The notes under the pieces were generated by a model. The model made no database searches. It was not told where the DNA came from and saw only the letters and a list, made by a program, of their open reading frames with translations. A program made the position numbers and the translations under genes. Shown here in pieces: positions 22,361 to 31,576 of a stretch of DNA of 64,000 nt. Source of the DNA: an uncultured Collinsella sp. (lineage in GTDB: Bacteria > Actinomycetota > Coriobacteriia > Coriobacteriales > Coriobacteriaceae); assembly GCA_958369225.1 (NCBI GenBank), contig CATXID010000002.1:234947-298946 (forward strand), in the 5' to 3' direction. Numbering within the stretch: the stretch's first letter is position 1; the number at the start of each line of letters is the position of its first letter.

Positions 22361-24037
22361 TTAGGCGAGCTCAGCGGTACCCAGCTCGGCATGCTTCTGC
22401 GGATCGACATAGAGGTGCTTGATGCGATCGGAGCCGACGATGGTGTGCGTGTAGAACATCACCGGGATGACCGGGCAGTCGGCGGCGACCATTGCGTCGG
22501 CCTCCTGCATCTTAGCGACGCGCTCCTCGTCGTCAACCGTAGTGCGAGCCTCGTCGACCTTGGCGTCGAACTCGGGGTTGTTGTAACCAGAGCGGTTGTC
22601 GCCACCGAGGGAGTCAGAGTGGAACAGCGGATACAGGAAGTTGTCCATGATCGGGTAGTCGGCAATCCAACCCAGACGACCGAACTGATAGTTGAAGTTC
22701 TGATACTGCTCGAGCAGGGCAGACCACTCGGGGGTATCGGAGACAGCGGTAACGCCAACCTTGGCGAGGTCGCCGATGATGGACTCCATGATCTCCTTGT
22801 GGCCACCGTCCTGGTTGTAGGACAGAGTTACGTTAATGCCACGGTCACCGTTAGCACCGGCAGGAGCAACCTTGTCGAGGTACTCGTTAGCCTTGCCGAC
22901 GTCGTAGGCGCAGAACTCCCATGCGCCCTCCTTGTAGCCATCGATGCCCGGAGGAACAATGCCGTCGGCGGGGGTACGGGTACCCTTGAAGATGGTCTTG
23001 CAGATGGCCTCACGGTTAATGGCCAGGGAGATGCCCCTGCGCAGGTCGGCGTTGTTGAACGGCTCGGCCGTGGTGTTGCAGGTCAGATAGTACGTGGAAG
23101 GCTCGGCGCCGAGCAGCATGCGCTCGCCGTCACCCATGGTGTAGCCGTCCTTGGACACGCCGCGATCCTTCTTGGCGGCATCGATCTGAGCGACGGGAAC
23201 GTCGCAGACATCGAGGTTACCGGCCTGGAACTCCTTGTAAGCGGTCTCCATGTCCTTGATGACCTGGAAGTGGATGCCATCGATCTTGGCCTTGTCGCCA
23301 TAGTAATCGTCGAACTTCTTGAGGTTGATCTCCTGACCATCCTCCCACTTGCCGTCCATCATGAACGGGCCGTTACCGACCGGTGCAAGATAGAAGCTCT
23401 TGGCATCGGACTCGGCGCACTCGGGAACCGGGGCCAGAGCCGGGTGAGACGCGACGAAGGGGAAGTCAGCGTAAGCGGAAGACAGCTTGACGACGAGGGT
23501 CTCATCGTCGGGGCAAGTAACACCGCTGAGCTCAGTAACGTTACCGGCAAGCAGATCGTCATAGCCCTCGACCATGGAAAGGTGATAGGAGACCTCGGAA
23601 GGGCCGTACTCGGTAGCGATGGCCGACTTGGTGTTGACCAGACGCTCCCAACCGAGCTTAAAGGACTTGGAGGTAACGTCGTCACCGTTGTGGAACTTGG
23701 CCTTCTTGATCTTGAAGGTAAACTCGGTAGCGTCGTCGTTGGCCTCGAAGGACTCGCAAGCCAGCGGAACGATCTCGCCCTTCTCGGCGTCATAAGAGGT
23801 CAGAGCGTCAAAGAGCTGGTACTCGACCTGAGTGCCTTGGTCCTCCTGAACATTGTAGGGGTCGATGCAGACCGGGTTGTTGATGTAGAAGTTCAGCGTC
23901 GAACCGGACTCAGAACCGGAAGTGTCGCCGCCCTTCTTGCCGCATGCGGCAAGAAAAGCCATGGAGCTCGCAGCGAGGGTGCCGCCAACAAAGGCGCGAC
24001 GACCCATAACGGGCTGGTGGAACATAGAATCAGCCAT
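22361..24037 (-). CDS. oppA: Oligopeptide-binding lipoprotein OppA
   Basis: A 558-residue extracellular solute-binding protein of family 5. The N-terminus has a twin arginine (GRRAFVGG), a hydrophobic stretch and the lipobox FLAAC with C32 for lipid attachment, so it may be a Tat-exported lipoprotein. A Gly/Ser-rich linker follows, then the family-5 domain (NFYINNPVCIDPYNVQ, FKIKKAKFHNGDDVTSKSFKLGWERL). The start has AAGGAGG upstream. First gene of oppABCDF. Preferred peptides cannot be deduced. Confidence 0.92.
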   Translation of the reverse strand: MADSMFHQPVMGRRAFVGGTLAASSMAFLAACGKKGGDTSGSESGSTLNFYINNPVCIDPYNVQEDQGTQVEYQLFDALTSYDAEKGEIVPLACESFEANDDATEFTFKIKKAKFHNGDDVTSKSFKLGWERLVNTKSAIATEYGPSEVSYHLSMVEGYDDLLAGNVTELSGVTCPDDETLVVKLSSAYADFPFVASHPALAPVPECAESDAKSFYLAPVGNGPFMMDGKWEDGQEINLKKFDDYYGDKAKIDGIHFQVIKDMETAYKEFQAGNLDVCDVPVAQIDAAKKDRGVSKDGYTMGDGERMLLGAEPSTYYLTCNTTAEPFNNADLRRGISLAINREAICKTIFKGTRTPADGIVPPGIDGYKEGAWEFCAYDVGKANEYLDKVAPAGANGDRGINVTLSYNQDGGHKEIMESIIGDLAKVGVTAVSDTPEWSALLEQYQNFNYQFGRLGWIADYPIMDNFLYPLFHSDSLGGDNRSGYNNPEFDAKVDEARTTVDDEERVAKMQEADAMVAADCPVIPVMFYTHTIVGSDRIKHLYVDPQKHAELGTAELA

Positions 24038-24262
24038 GCCATCCTCCTTATGAGATAGGACAAAGAAATGTTCAGTCGGACATATGTCGAGACAATCCGA
24101 TCCGAACCATCAAAACGCCGCCCGCTGCTATGGCTGGTTATGCACAACGAACCAACGTTTCGCAATACAGTAGCGCATTTTATGCACGATTTGGGGCTAA
24201 TTCCGGTTAACGGTCGAGAATTTCTTTAGTTGGGCGAAGTATATGGGGATATTTTGACTCTG
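24038..24262. other. oppA upstream region
   Basis: Presumed promoter region of oppA. No clear -35/-10 pair was found. It ends at a palindrome. Confidence 0.3.
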
Positions 24263-24276
24263 TTACAAATTTGTAA
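24263..24276. promoter_or_regulatory. 14-bp palindrome upstream of oppA
   Basis: TTACAAATTTGTAA, perfect, about 230 bases upstream of oppA and just after the secG terminator. A near copy (TTACGAATTTGTAA) lies at 17608-17621 upstream of tRNA-Leu. Could be an operator, or chance in A/T-rich sequence. Confidence 0.3.
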
Positions 24277-24309
24277 ACAAAAAGGGTCCCGCACATGCGG
24301 AACCCTTTT
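24277..24309 (-). terminator. Terminator after secG
   Basis: On the minus strand AAAAGGGT-T-CCGCA and TGCGG-G-ACCCTTTTT form a stem that ends in a U-run. Confidence 0.85.
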
Positions 24310-24331
24310 CAAGTATTTATGCGGTTCGTGC

Positions 24332-24586
24332 TTAGAAGCCAACGATGCCCTGCGGGAAGAAGAACATGCACAGGACGACGCACACGGCAAAAACGACGGC
24401 CATAATTACCGTCAGGCGATCGAGGTTCTGCTCCATGACGCCCGTGGCAGAACTGGAGTTATACAGCGAGCTAGCGATCATATCCGAAACGCCGGTGCCC
24501 TTACCGGAATGCATCAGGACGAGAATCGTCAGCGCCACGGCAGAGACAGCCCAAACGACAAACAGAAGAATCTGGAACGGACCCAT
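24332..24586 (-). CDS. secG: Preprotein translocase subunit SecG
   Basis: An 84-residue membrane protein with two hydrophobic helices (ILLFVVWAVSAVALTILVLM and TVIMAVVFAVCVVLCMFFF) separated by a short polar loop with GKGTGVSDM, the SecG pattern. It assists the SecYEG channel. The start has AAGGAG upstream. As in other actinobacteria it lies at the end of the gap-pgk-tpiA block, here with gpmI in between. Confidence 0.9.
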   Translation of the reverse strand: MGPFQILLFVVWAVSAVALTILVLMHSGKGTGVSDMIASSLYNSSSATGVMEQNLDRLTVIMAVVFAVCVVLCMFFFPQGIVGF

Positions 24587-24690
24587 AGATAAGCTCCTTA
24601 ATAGAACAGTTCAAACTCCAGTACTGTACCACAATCCCCCGCTCTCCCCTACCTGCCACTCAAGGACGGGGCGGAAATGGCAGAAATACC

Positions 24691-24723
24691 AAAAAAGGGG
24701 TTGTCCGGTTGTGGACAACCCCC
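24691..24723 (-). terminator. Terminator after gpmI
   Basis: On the minus strand GGGGTTGTCC-ACAACC-GGACAACCCC is followed by TTTTTT. Confidence 0.9.
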
Positions 24724-24750
24724 TTACTAGAAAACGGTATTTGTTTTCTC

Positions 24751-26304
24751 TTAGGCCTCGGTGGCGAGCACGCGACCCGTCATCTCGGCGGAAGGCTCAA
24801 TACCAGCCATGGTGAGCATAGTCGGAGCGATATCGGAGAGACGACCGTCCTCGATACCGGTGAGCTTGGCCTTCTCATCAACGATGATGAACGGCACACG
24901 GTTGGTGGTGTGAGCAGTGAACGGATGCTTAGAACCGTCGGAAGCAACGTCAAACATGTGATCGGCATTGCCGTGGTCGGCGGTAATCAGCGCAAAGCCG
25001 CCCTTGGCGAGAATCGCCGGGACAACCTTGGACAGGGCATCGTCAACAGCCTCGACGGCCTTAACGGCGGCGTCGAAGACACCGGTGTGACCAACCATGT
25101 CGCAGTTCGCGAAGTTCACGATGTAGAAATCAGCGCGATCCTCGTTAATAGCGGCGACGAGCTTCTCGGTAACCTCGGGAGCGCTCATCTCAGGCTGCAG
25201 ATCGTAGGTAGCAACCTTGGGGGAAGCGACGAGCACGCGCTCCTCGCCCTCCTTGGGCTCCTCGATGCCGCCGTTGAGGAAGAACGTCACGTGGGCGTAC
25301 TTCTCGGTCTCGGCGGTGTGCAGCTGCTTGAGGCCATTGGCGGCGATAACGTCGGCCAGGACGTTCTCGGGGAACGTCTTGGGGAAGGCGACCTCGACGT
25401 CAAACGTCGGATCGTACTCGGTCATCGTCACAAAGTGCGAAAGCTTGATCTGCTCGCGCTCAAAGCCGTCGAACTCCTTGTCCGTGAACACGCGGGTCAT
25501 CTGACGAGCGCGGTCGGGACGGAAGTTGAAGAAGATGGCCGCGTCGCCCTCGTGAATGCCCTCGTTGTGGGCAGCGAAGGGCTCGACGAACTCGTCGCCG
25601 CGCGGATCCTTCTCGTAGTAGGCCTTGATACCGGCAACGGGATCGATATCGGCATCGGATGCATTGACCATGACGTCGTAGGCGCGCTGGATGCGCTCCC
25701 AACGGTTGTCGCGGTCCATGGCCCAATAACGGCCCGAAACGGTGGCAACGCGAGCGTCGCAACCGGTCTCCTCGGAGATCTTAGCCAGGAAGGCGCAGAA
25801 CTCGCTCATGAAGCCGGCACCGGACTGCGGGTCGACATCGCGGCCATCCATAAAGGCGTGGACGCGAACGGTCTTGACGCCATGCTGGGCAGCCATCTTG
25901 ACCAGGGCCTCGACGTGGTTCATGTGAGAATGAACACCGCCAGGGCTCATAAGGCCCATGAGGTGGAGAGTCTTGCCTTCGGCCTTGACATCGTCCATAG
26001 CCTTGACGAAGACCTCGTTCTTGGCGATGGAGCCGTCCTTGATGGCATTGTTGATGCGCGAAAGCTCCTGGAACACGATGCGGCCGGCACCGATGTTGAG
26101 GTGGCCTACCTCGGAGTTACCCATCTGGCCGTCGGGAAGACCCACGTCCTCGCCCGAAGCGCCGAGCGTGGTGTGCGGGTACTGAGCGTACAGGCTATCA
26201 AGGAAGGGCGTCTTGGCAGCGGCGACGGCGTTCTCGCCATCGGCCGGAGCCAGGCCACAGCCGTCCATGATGATCAGGAGTGCAGGAAGATGACGCTGTG
26301 CCAT
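24751..26304 (-). CDS. gpmI: 2,3-bisphosphoglycerate-independent phosphoglycerate mutase
   Basis: A 517-residue alkaline-phosphatase-superfamily enzyme that interconverts 3- and 2-phosphoglycerate with two manganese ions. The metal-binding start is ALLIIMDGCGLAP and the phosphorylated serine lies in GNSEVGHLNIGAGR. The phosphotransferase inset spans about residues 80-300 (VHSHMNHVEALV, VHAFMDGRDVDP), and metal ligands follow in NCDMVGHTG and TADHGNAD. Five bases after the tpiA stop, in the gap-pgk-tpiA-gpmI block. Confidence 0.95.
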   Translation of the reverse strand: MAQRHLPALLIIMDGCGLAPADGENAVAAAKTPFLDSLYAQYPHTTLGASGEDVGLPDGQMGNSEVGHLNIGAGRIVFQELSRINNAIKDGSIAKNEVFVKAMDDVKAEGKTLHLMGLMSPGGVHSHMNHVEALVKMAAQHGVKTVRVHAFMDGRDVDPQSGAGFMSEFCAFLAKISEETGCDARVATVSGRYWAMDRDNRWERIQRAYDVMVNASDADIDPVAGIKAYYEKDPRGDEFVEPFAAHNEGIHEGDAAIFFNFRPDRARQMTRVFTDKEFDGFEREQIKLSHFVTMTEYDPTFDVEVAFPKTFPENVLADVIAANGLKQLHTAETEKYAHVTFFLNGGIEEPKEGEERVLVASPKVATYDLQPEMSAPEVTEKLVAAINEDRADFYIVNFANCDMVGHTGVFDAAVKAVEAVDDALSKVVPAILAKGGFALITADHGNADHMFDVASDGSKHPFTAHTTNRVPFIIVDEKAKLTGIEDGRLSDIAPTMLTMAGIEPSAEMTGRVLATEA

Positions 26305-26309
26305 ATGTC

Positions 26310-27077
26310 CTACTCGCCTGCCTTGACGACCATAGAGGCGAAGTCGGCAGCCTTGAGGGAAGCGCCGCCCACGAGGGCGCCGTCAACGTCAGGCTTGGCG
26401 ACGAGCTCGGCAATGTTGCCGGGCTTAGCGGAACCGCCGTAGAGAACGCGGATGCCGTTAGCGAGCTCCTCGCCGAACATCTCCTTGAGGGTCTCACGGA
26501 TAGCGCCGCAGACCTCCTGAGCGTCCTCGGCGGTAGCGGTCTTGCCGGTGCCGATGGCCCAGATGGGCTCGTAGGCGACGACGACCTGCTTGGGGCAGGT
26601 GATCTCGAGACCCTCGAGACCAGCCTTGACCTGGTTCACGACGTGCTCGACATAGGTGCCAGCCTCGCGGACCTCGAGAGACTCGCCGCAGCAGAAGACG
26701 GGAACAAGACCGGCGGCAACAAGGGCCTTGGCCTTCTTGTTCTGATCCTCGTCGGTCTCGTGGAAGTAGTCGCGACGCTCGGAGTGACCGATGATGCAGT
26801 AGGTGCAGCCAGCGGACTTGAGCATGTCGCAAGAGGACTCACCGGTGAAGGCACCCTTGGCCTCCCAGTACACGTTCTGTGCACCGAGGGCGATGGGGGC
26901 AGCCTGAATGCGGTCATGAACCGTGGTGATGTCAATGGTCGGAGGGCAGACGAGCACCTCGACGCCAGCCGGAACCTCGGGCAGAGCCTGAGCCAGCTCG
27001 TCGGCGAGCTTGGCGGCCTCGGCGACGTCGTTGTTCATCTTCCAGTTACCAGCGATAAGAAGGGTGCGATTAGGCAT
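26310..27077 (-). CDS. tpiA: Triosephosphate isomerase
   Basis: A 255-residue TIM-barrel enzyme of glycolysis. Active-site residues: N11 and K13 in AGNWKMN, histidine in CIIGHSERR, glutamate in VVAYEPIWAIGTG. VLYGGSAKPGN forms the phosphate-binding end. The start codon at 27077 overlaps the pgk stop by 8 bases (ATGCCTAA), so translation is coupled. Confidence 0.96.
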   Translation of the reverse strand: MPNRTLLIAGNWKMNNDVAEAAKLADELAQALPEVPAGVEVLVCPPTIDITTVHDRIQAAPIALGAQNVYWEAKGAFTGESSCDMLKSAGCTYCIIGHSERRDYFHETDEDQNKKAKALVAAGLVPVFCCGESLEVREAGTYVEHVVNQVKAGLEGLEITCPKQVVVAYEPIWAIGTGKTATAEDAQEVCGAIRETLKEMFGEELANGIRVLYGGSAKPGNIAELVAKPDVDGALVGGASLKAADFASMVVKAGE

Positions 27078-28260
27078 CGAGAAGCGCCTCCACTCCGGGC
27101 AGGGCCTTACCCTCGACGAGCTCCATGGAAGCGCCACCACCGGTGGAGATCCAGCTCATCTTGTCGGCCAGGTTGAACTTGTTGACGGCTGCGACAGAGT
27201 CGCCACCGCCGATGATCGAGGTGCAGTCGGCCTCGGCGACAGCCTCGGCGATAGCCTGGGTGCCGTGAGCGAAGTTGTCGAACTCGAAGACGCCCATGGG
27301 GCCGTTCCAGAACACGGTCTTGGCGCCCTTGACGGCCTCGGCGTAAAGCTCCTCGGTCTTGGGGCCGATGTCCATGCCCTCACGATCGTCGGGGATAGCG
27401 TCGGAAGCGACAACCTCGGGGACAGCGTCCTCGCCAAAGTGATCGGCAACACGGTTGTCGATGGGGAGCAGGATCTTGACGCCCTTCTCCTCGGCCTTCT
27501 TGAGCATCTCGCCGGCGCGCTCGACCCAGTCCTCTTCCTTGAGGGACTGACCAACGGACAGGCCCTGAGCCAGGAAGAAGGTGTAGGCCATACCGCCACC
27601 GATAATCAGGGTGTCAGCGGAGTCGATGAGGTGATCGAGAACGCCGATCTTGGAGGAAACCTTGGAACCGCCGACGATAGCGACGAAGGGGCGCTCGGGC
27701 TCGGCGAAGATGCCGGTCAGCGTGTCGACCTCCTTCTCAAGCAGGAAGCCGGCGACGGCAGGCAGGTAAGCGGCGGGGCCCACAACGGAACCCTGGGCGC
27801 GGTGAGCGGTGCCGAAGGCATCGAGAACGAAGACGTCACCATAGGAAGCGAGCTTCTTGGCGATCTCGGGATCGTTCTTCTTCTCACGCTTATCGAAGCG
27901 GACGTTCTCGAGAACGAGGACCTTGCCCGGCTCGACGGCAGCGACAGCCTCGGCAGCCTTCTCGCCGTAGGTGTCGGCGACAAAGGCAACGTCGAGACCA
28001 GAGAGCTCGGCGAGCTTCTTGGCGACGGGCTCGAGGGACAGCTCGGGCTGGAAGCCGGTGCCATCGGGACGGCCGAGGTGGCTCATGAGGATGACGCGAG
28101 CGTTGTGCTCAACGAGATAGTTGATGGTGGGCAGGGCAGCCTTGATACGGGTGGTGTCGCCAACGACGCCATCCTTGATAGGCACGTTGAAGTCAACGCG
28201 GACGAGAACGCGCTTGCCGTCGACATCGATGTCGCGGACGGTCTTCTTGGTAAAGGCCAT
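27070..28260 (-). CDS. pgk: Phosphoglycerate kinase
   Basis: A 396-residue glycolytic kinase that makes ATP from 1,3-bisphosphoglycerate. The N-terminal signature KRVLVRVDFNVPIKDG, HLGRPDG (substrate histidine), the hinge region and GGDSVAAVNKF and STGGGASMELVEGKALPG at the C-terminal nucleotide domain are present. It is separated from gap by a terminator-like hairpin, which may set gap above pgk in expression. Confidence 0.96.
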   Translation of the reverse strand: MAFTKKTVRDIDVDGKRVLVRVDFNVPIKDGVVGDTTRIKAALPTINYLVEHNARVILMSHLGRPDGTGFQPELSLEPVAKKLAELSGLDVAFVADTYGEKAAEAVAAVEPGKVLVLENVRFDKREKKNDPEIAKKLASYGDVFVLDAFGTAHRAQGSVVGPAAYLPAVAGFLLEKEVDTLTGIFAEPERPFVAIVGGSKVSSKIGVLDHLIDSADTLIIGGGMAYTFFLAQGLSVGQSLKEEDWVERAGEMLKKAEEKGVKILLPIDNRVADHFGEDAVPEVVASDAIPDDREGMDIGPKTEELYAEAVKGAKTVFWNGPMGVFEFDNFAHGTQAIAEAVAEADCTSIIGGGDSVAAVNKFNLADKMSWISTGGGASMELVEGKALPGVEALLDA

Positions 28261-28314
28261 GTTTGCTTCTACCTTTCGTACGTGTCTGCCTCCATTACAG
28301 CAGACGATTTCCTA

Positions 28315-28366
28315 TAAAAAGGGCGCGACCCTAGGGTGTAAGCCCTATAAGGCCGCGCCCTTCTTT
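28315..28366 (-). terminator. Hairpin between gap and pgk
   Basis: On the minus strand AAGGGCGCG and CGCGCCCTTTTTA enclose a partly paired loop. It has a U-run, so it is a partial terminator or processing site within the glycolytic operon. Confidence 0.7.
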
Positions 28367-28399
28367 AGACGCTCAACGAGCTATTCGCTAAAAGCTAAA

Positions 28400-29425
28400 T
28401 TAAGCAACGAACTTCTCGAAGTACTTGATGGTGCGGACCATCTGAGAGGTGTAAGAGTTCTCGTTGTCGTACCAAGAGGTGACCTGAACGAGGGTCTGGC
28501 CGTTGCCGAGGTCAGAGCACATGGTCTGAGTGGCGTCGAAGATGGAGCCATGGGTCTCGCCGATGATGTCGGTGGAGACGATGTCGTCCTCGTTGTAACC
28601 GAAGGTCTCGGAGATGGTGGCAGCGTAGGCCTTCATAGCGGCGTTAACCTCGTCGACGGTGACCTTCTTGTCAACGACAGCGTAGAGGTTGGTGATGGAG
28701 CCGGTCGGCGTCGGGACGCGCTGGGCGGCACCGATGAGCTTACCGTTGAGCTCGGGGAGAACCAGGCCGATAGCCTTGGCAGCACCGGTGGTGTTGGGGA
28801 CGATGTTGACGGCGCAGGCGCGGCTACGACGCTTGTTGCCCTTGCGCTGCGGGCCGTCGAGCGGCATCTGGTCGCCGGTCCAGGCGTGAATGGTGGTCAT
28901 GATGCCGGACACGATGGGAGCGAAGTCGTTCAGACCCTTGGCCATCGGGGCGAGGCAGTTGGTGGTGCAGGAAGCAGCGGAGATGATGTTGTCCTCAGCG
29001 GTCAGCGTCTCGTGGTTGACGTTGTACACGATGGTGGGCAGATCGCTGCCGGCCGGAGCGGAGATGACGACCTTCTTGGCGCCAGCGTTGATGTGGGCCT
29101 GAGCCTTAGCCTTGCTGGTGTAGAAGCCGGTGCACTCGAGAACGACGTCGACGTCGAGGTCGCCCCAAGGCAGGTTGTTGGCGTCGGCCTCCTTGTAGAT
29201 CTTGATCTCCTTGCCGTCAACGGTGATGGAATCCTCGCCAGCAACGACCTCGTGATCGCGAGCGTAGTTGCCCTGCGTGGAGTCGTACTTCAGCAGGTAA
29301 GCGAGCATATCGGGAGAGGTGAGGTCGTTGATAGCGACGATCTCGGAGCCCTCATGACCGAACATCTGACGGAAAGCCAGACGACCGATGCGACCGAAGC
29401 CGTTAATAGCAACCTTTACTGCCAT
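28400..29425 (-). CDS. gap: Glyceraldehyde-3-phosphate dehydrogenase
   Basis: A 341-residue NAD-dependent GAPDH. NAD-binding NGFGRIGRLAFR at the N-terminus, catalytic cysteine in SAASCTTNCLAP, catalytic histidine in TTIHAWTGDQ, and SWYDNENSYTSQM at the C-terminus. The start at 29425 has AAAGGAG upstream; the frame upstream is open but unrelated. First gene of the gap-pgk-tpiA-gpmI block. An A/T-rich promoter region with a perfect palindrome lies upstream. Confidence 0.96.
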   Translation of the reverse strand: MAVKVAINGFGRIGRLAFRQMFGHEGSEIVAINDLTSPDMLAYLLKYDSTQGNYARDHEVVAGEDSITVDGKEIKIYKEADANNLPWGDLDVDVVLECTGFYTSKAKAQAHINAGAKKVVISAPAGSDLPTIVYNVNHETLTAEDNIISAASCTTNCLAPMAKGLNDFAPIVSGIMTTIHAWTGDQMPLDGPQRKGNKRRSRACAVNIVPNTTGAAKAIGLVLPELNGKLIGAAQRVPTPTGSITNLYAVVDKKVTVDEVNAAMKAYAATISETFGYNEDDIVSTDIIGETHGSIFDATQTMCSDLGNGQTLVQVTSWYDNENSYTSQMVRTIKYFEKFVA

Positions 29426-29559
29426 TGTGTCTCCTTTCGTAAGGCCCCCGCGAGCTACAGCGCCCGCCGTTGAGGCCCACAAACTAACCACTCGCCTAAT
29501 ATACCTTTTTTTTGACTTGAATTTCACGAGAATGCTCGAAATTGAAAATCAAATTTACG

Positions 29560-29573
29560 TTAAAACGTTTTAA
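29560..29573. promoter_or_regulatory. Palindrome in the gap promoter region
   Basis: TTAAAACGTTTTAA, a perfect 14-bp palindrome centred on CG, 135 bases upstream of gap. Such sites are typical for LacI/GalR-type sugar repressors. An AAACGTTT core also occurs upstream of the nan operon (42269-42276). Binding factor unknown. Confidence 0.4.
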
Positions 29574-29618
29574 AGAATATAATAGCAGCTAAATCCGTAT
29601 ATAAGTCGATACTTCAAA

Positions 29619-30548
29619 CTACCTGTTTGCTTCAATGAGCTTTTCAAGCCTCAAAACTCGATGGTAGAGGGCCGACTTCGACAAGGGAGGGTCGGCCATC
29701 TCCCCCAAGTCGCGCAGCGACAGATCGGGATAGCGCTCGCGCAGGTCGCAAAAGACCGCCAAGGCGTCCGGAAGCGTGTCACGCAAACCCCGCTGTTCGA
29801 GCTCATCGATCAACGCAAGCTGATGCTGGGCGGCACCTGCACTTCTGGTCTGATTGGCCAGCTCGGCATTCACGCGACGGTTTACGTCGTTCTTAACCAA
29901 TTTGACCGCGCGCGCTTCCTCGATCTCGGCAACGCTGCGCTTGGCACCGACCAGCTTTAGGAGCTGCTCGATCTCTTCGGCGCTCTTAATGTAGACGGCA
30001 AAGGATCCGCGCCGCGCGTTAACGCGCGCATGGACTCCAATCTGCTCCAATAGATCGCAAAGTCCCCGGGCATACTGCTCGCCCTGCACCGCGATCTCCA
30101 AATGAAAGTCGCCGCGGGGATCGGCCACGAAGCCGCCGGCGATGAGCGCGCCGCGGATGTAGGCAAGCCTGCAGCAGGGACGGGCAACGATGTGCCGGGG
30201 AACACCGGCGACGAGTCCTCCCCTGCGGTCTAGAATGCCCAGCAGCACCAGAGCCTTGTCCAGGTCGGGTTGATCGGGCAGGGTAATGAGATAGTTACGG
30301 ACCTTATGCAAGACCGATTTACGAACGGTGAATTCCGTTTTGAGCTTAAGGATACGATGCGTCAGTGTGATCATCGTGCGCGCGACGGCGCCCGTCTCGG
30401 TCGCGACCGTCAAACGATACCGCCCGGAGCCGGCCAGCGAAAGTGTACCGCTCACACGCGTCAGGGCGGCAAGCGTCGACAAATCGCAGTATTCACATTC
30501 AGGTTCGCAGCGCGCGAGCTCGTCACGCACCTCGGCGGTAAACGACAT
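29619..30548 (-). CDS. whiA: DNA-binding protein WhiA
   Basis: A 309-residue WhiA with an N-terminal pair of LAGLIDADG-like repeats (about 1-200, LARCEPECEYCDLSTLAALTRVSGTL) and a C-terminal helix-turn-helix (about 225-305, LPDALAVFCDLRERYPDLSLRDLGEMADPPLSKSALYHR). In streptomycetes it controls sporulation and division genes; in other Gram-positives it affects division and nucleoid behaviour. It lies 6 bases after rapZ. Confidence 0.93.
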   Translation of the reverse strand: MSFTAEVRDELARCEPECEYCDLSTLAALTRVSGTLSLAGSGRYRLTVATETGAVARTMITLTHRILKLKTEFTVRKSVLHKVRNYLITLPDQPDLDKALVLLGILDRRGGLVAGVPRHIVARPCCRLAYIRGALIAGGFVADPRGDFHLEIAVQGEQYARGLCDLLEQIGVHARVNARRGSFAVYIKSAEEIEQLLKLVGAKRSVAEIEEARAVKLVKNDVNRRVNAELANQTRSAGAAQHQLALIDELEQRGLRDTLPDALAVFCDLRERYPDLSLRDLGEMADPPLSKSALYHRVLRLEKLIEANR

Positions 30549-30554
30549 GCAGGC

Positions 30555-31475
30555 CTATGCTTTCGTGTTGGCGCGCGACAGGTCGCGATGGGAAATGCTC
30601 ACGTGATACTGGGCGCCTTCCAAATAACGTGCCGTGGCCTCGGCGATGGCAACGCTGCGGTGTTGACCGCCCGTGCAACCGATGGCAATAGAAAGCTGCG
30701 GCTTGCCCTCCGCGATATAGCCGGGCATGACAGTATCGAGCAGCTGCGTCCAGGCCTTCCAGAACTCCTGGGTCTTGGGATGGTCCAGAACAAAGTCGGA
30801 GACTTTCTTATCGAGACCGGTCATGGTGCGCATCTCGGGATCGTAGAACGGATTGGGCAGGAAGCGAACGTCGATCATAATGTCCGCCTCGACGGGCATA
30901 CCGTGCTTAAAGCCAAACGAGAACACGTGAACGTCCATGAGCTGCTGGTCGGACAACTCGGAGAACGCTATGCGCAATTTGTTGCGCAGGGCAGAGGTGC
31001 GCAGGCGGCTCGTGTCGATGATCATATCGGCTCGATCGCGCACACCCTGCAGCTGCAGGCGTTCGCGCTGAATCGCATCGGCCGTAGTCTCCCCCGGCTT
31101 GGCAATAGGATGGCGGCGGCGGTTTTCGCTATAACGACGGATCAGCACCTCGTCAGAAGCCTCGAGGAAAACGATGTCGCAGCTCATCTCGCGCTCCTCG
31201 AGTGCGGCAACGGCATCGAGCAGCTCATCGAACAAGCCCTGGCTGCGCAGGTCGCAGGTAACGGCAAGATGCCTGCCCACGCCCGTATTGATGCCGACGA
31301 GCTCAGCAAGCTGGGCGATCAGACGCGGAGGCAAGTTGTCGATGCAAAAGTAGCCCATGTCCTCGAACACATGCATGGCCTGCGTTCGGCCCGATCCGGA
31401 CATTCCGGTGATGATGACGATATCGGGGATACGCTCCGAGCGCTCCGCCGCATCCATGGCATCTCCCTTTTGCAT
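30555..31475 (-). CDS. rapZ: RNase adapter / nucleotide-binding protein RapZ (YvcJ)
   Basis: A 306-residue P-loop protein. Walker A is GMSGSGRTQA, with a Walker B-like region near FCIDNLPPRL. The C-terminal domain has FSFGFKHGMPVEADIMIDVRFLPNPFY and IAIGCTGGQHRSVAIAE, the RapZ signatures. In E. coli it controls decay of the GlmZ RNA and so amino-sugar synthesis. The ATG at 31475 follows AGGAGG by six bases; an ATG at 31457 is the alternative. Next to whiA, without the yvcK gene that usually lies between them. Confidence 0.92.
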   Translation of the reverse strand: MQKGDAMDAAERSERIPDIVIITGMSGSGRTQAMHVFEDMGYFCIDNLPPRLIAQLAELVGINTGVGRHLAVTCDLRSQGLFDELLDAVAALEEREMSCDIVFLEASDEVLIRRYSENRRRHPIAKPGETTADAIQRERLQLQGVRDRADMIIDTSRLRTSALRNKLRIAFSELSDQQLMDVHVFSFGFKHGMPVEADIMIDVRFLPNPFYDPEMRTMTGLDKKVSDFVLDHPKTQEFWKAWTQLLDTVMPGYIAEGKPQLSIAIGCTGGQHRSVAIAEATARYLEGAQYHVSISHRDLSRANTKA

Positions 31476-31487
31476 GTGCTGCCTCCT

Positions 31488-31525
31488 AAAAACAAGCGCG
31501 GGACCCAGCAACCCAGATCCCGCGC
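31488..31525 (-). terminator. Terminator of the nan operon
   Basis: On the minus strand GCGCGGGA...TCCCGCGC (8 bp, extended by weaker pairs) is followed by TTGTTTTT, immediately before the rapZ ribosome site. Confidence 0.75.
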
Positions 31526-31576
31526 GGTTAATTGCCTTTAATGAGTATACCGCCCTGAGCGGATACGAGGTCCGTC

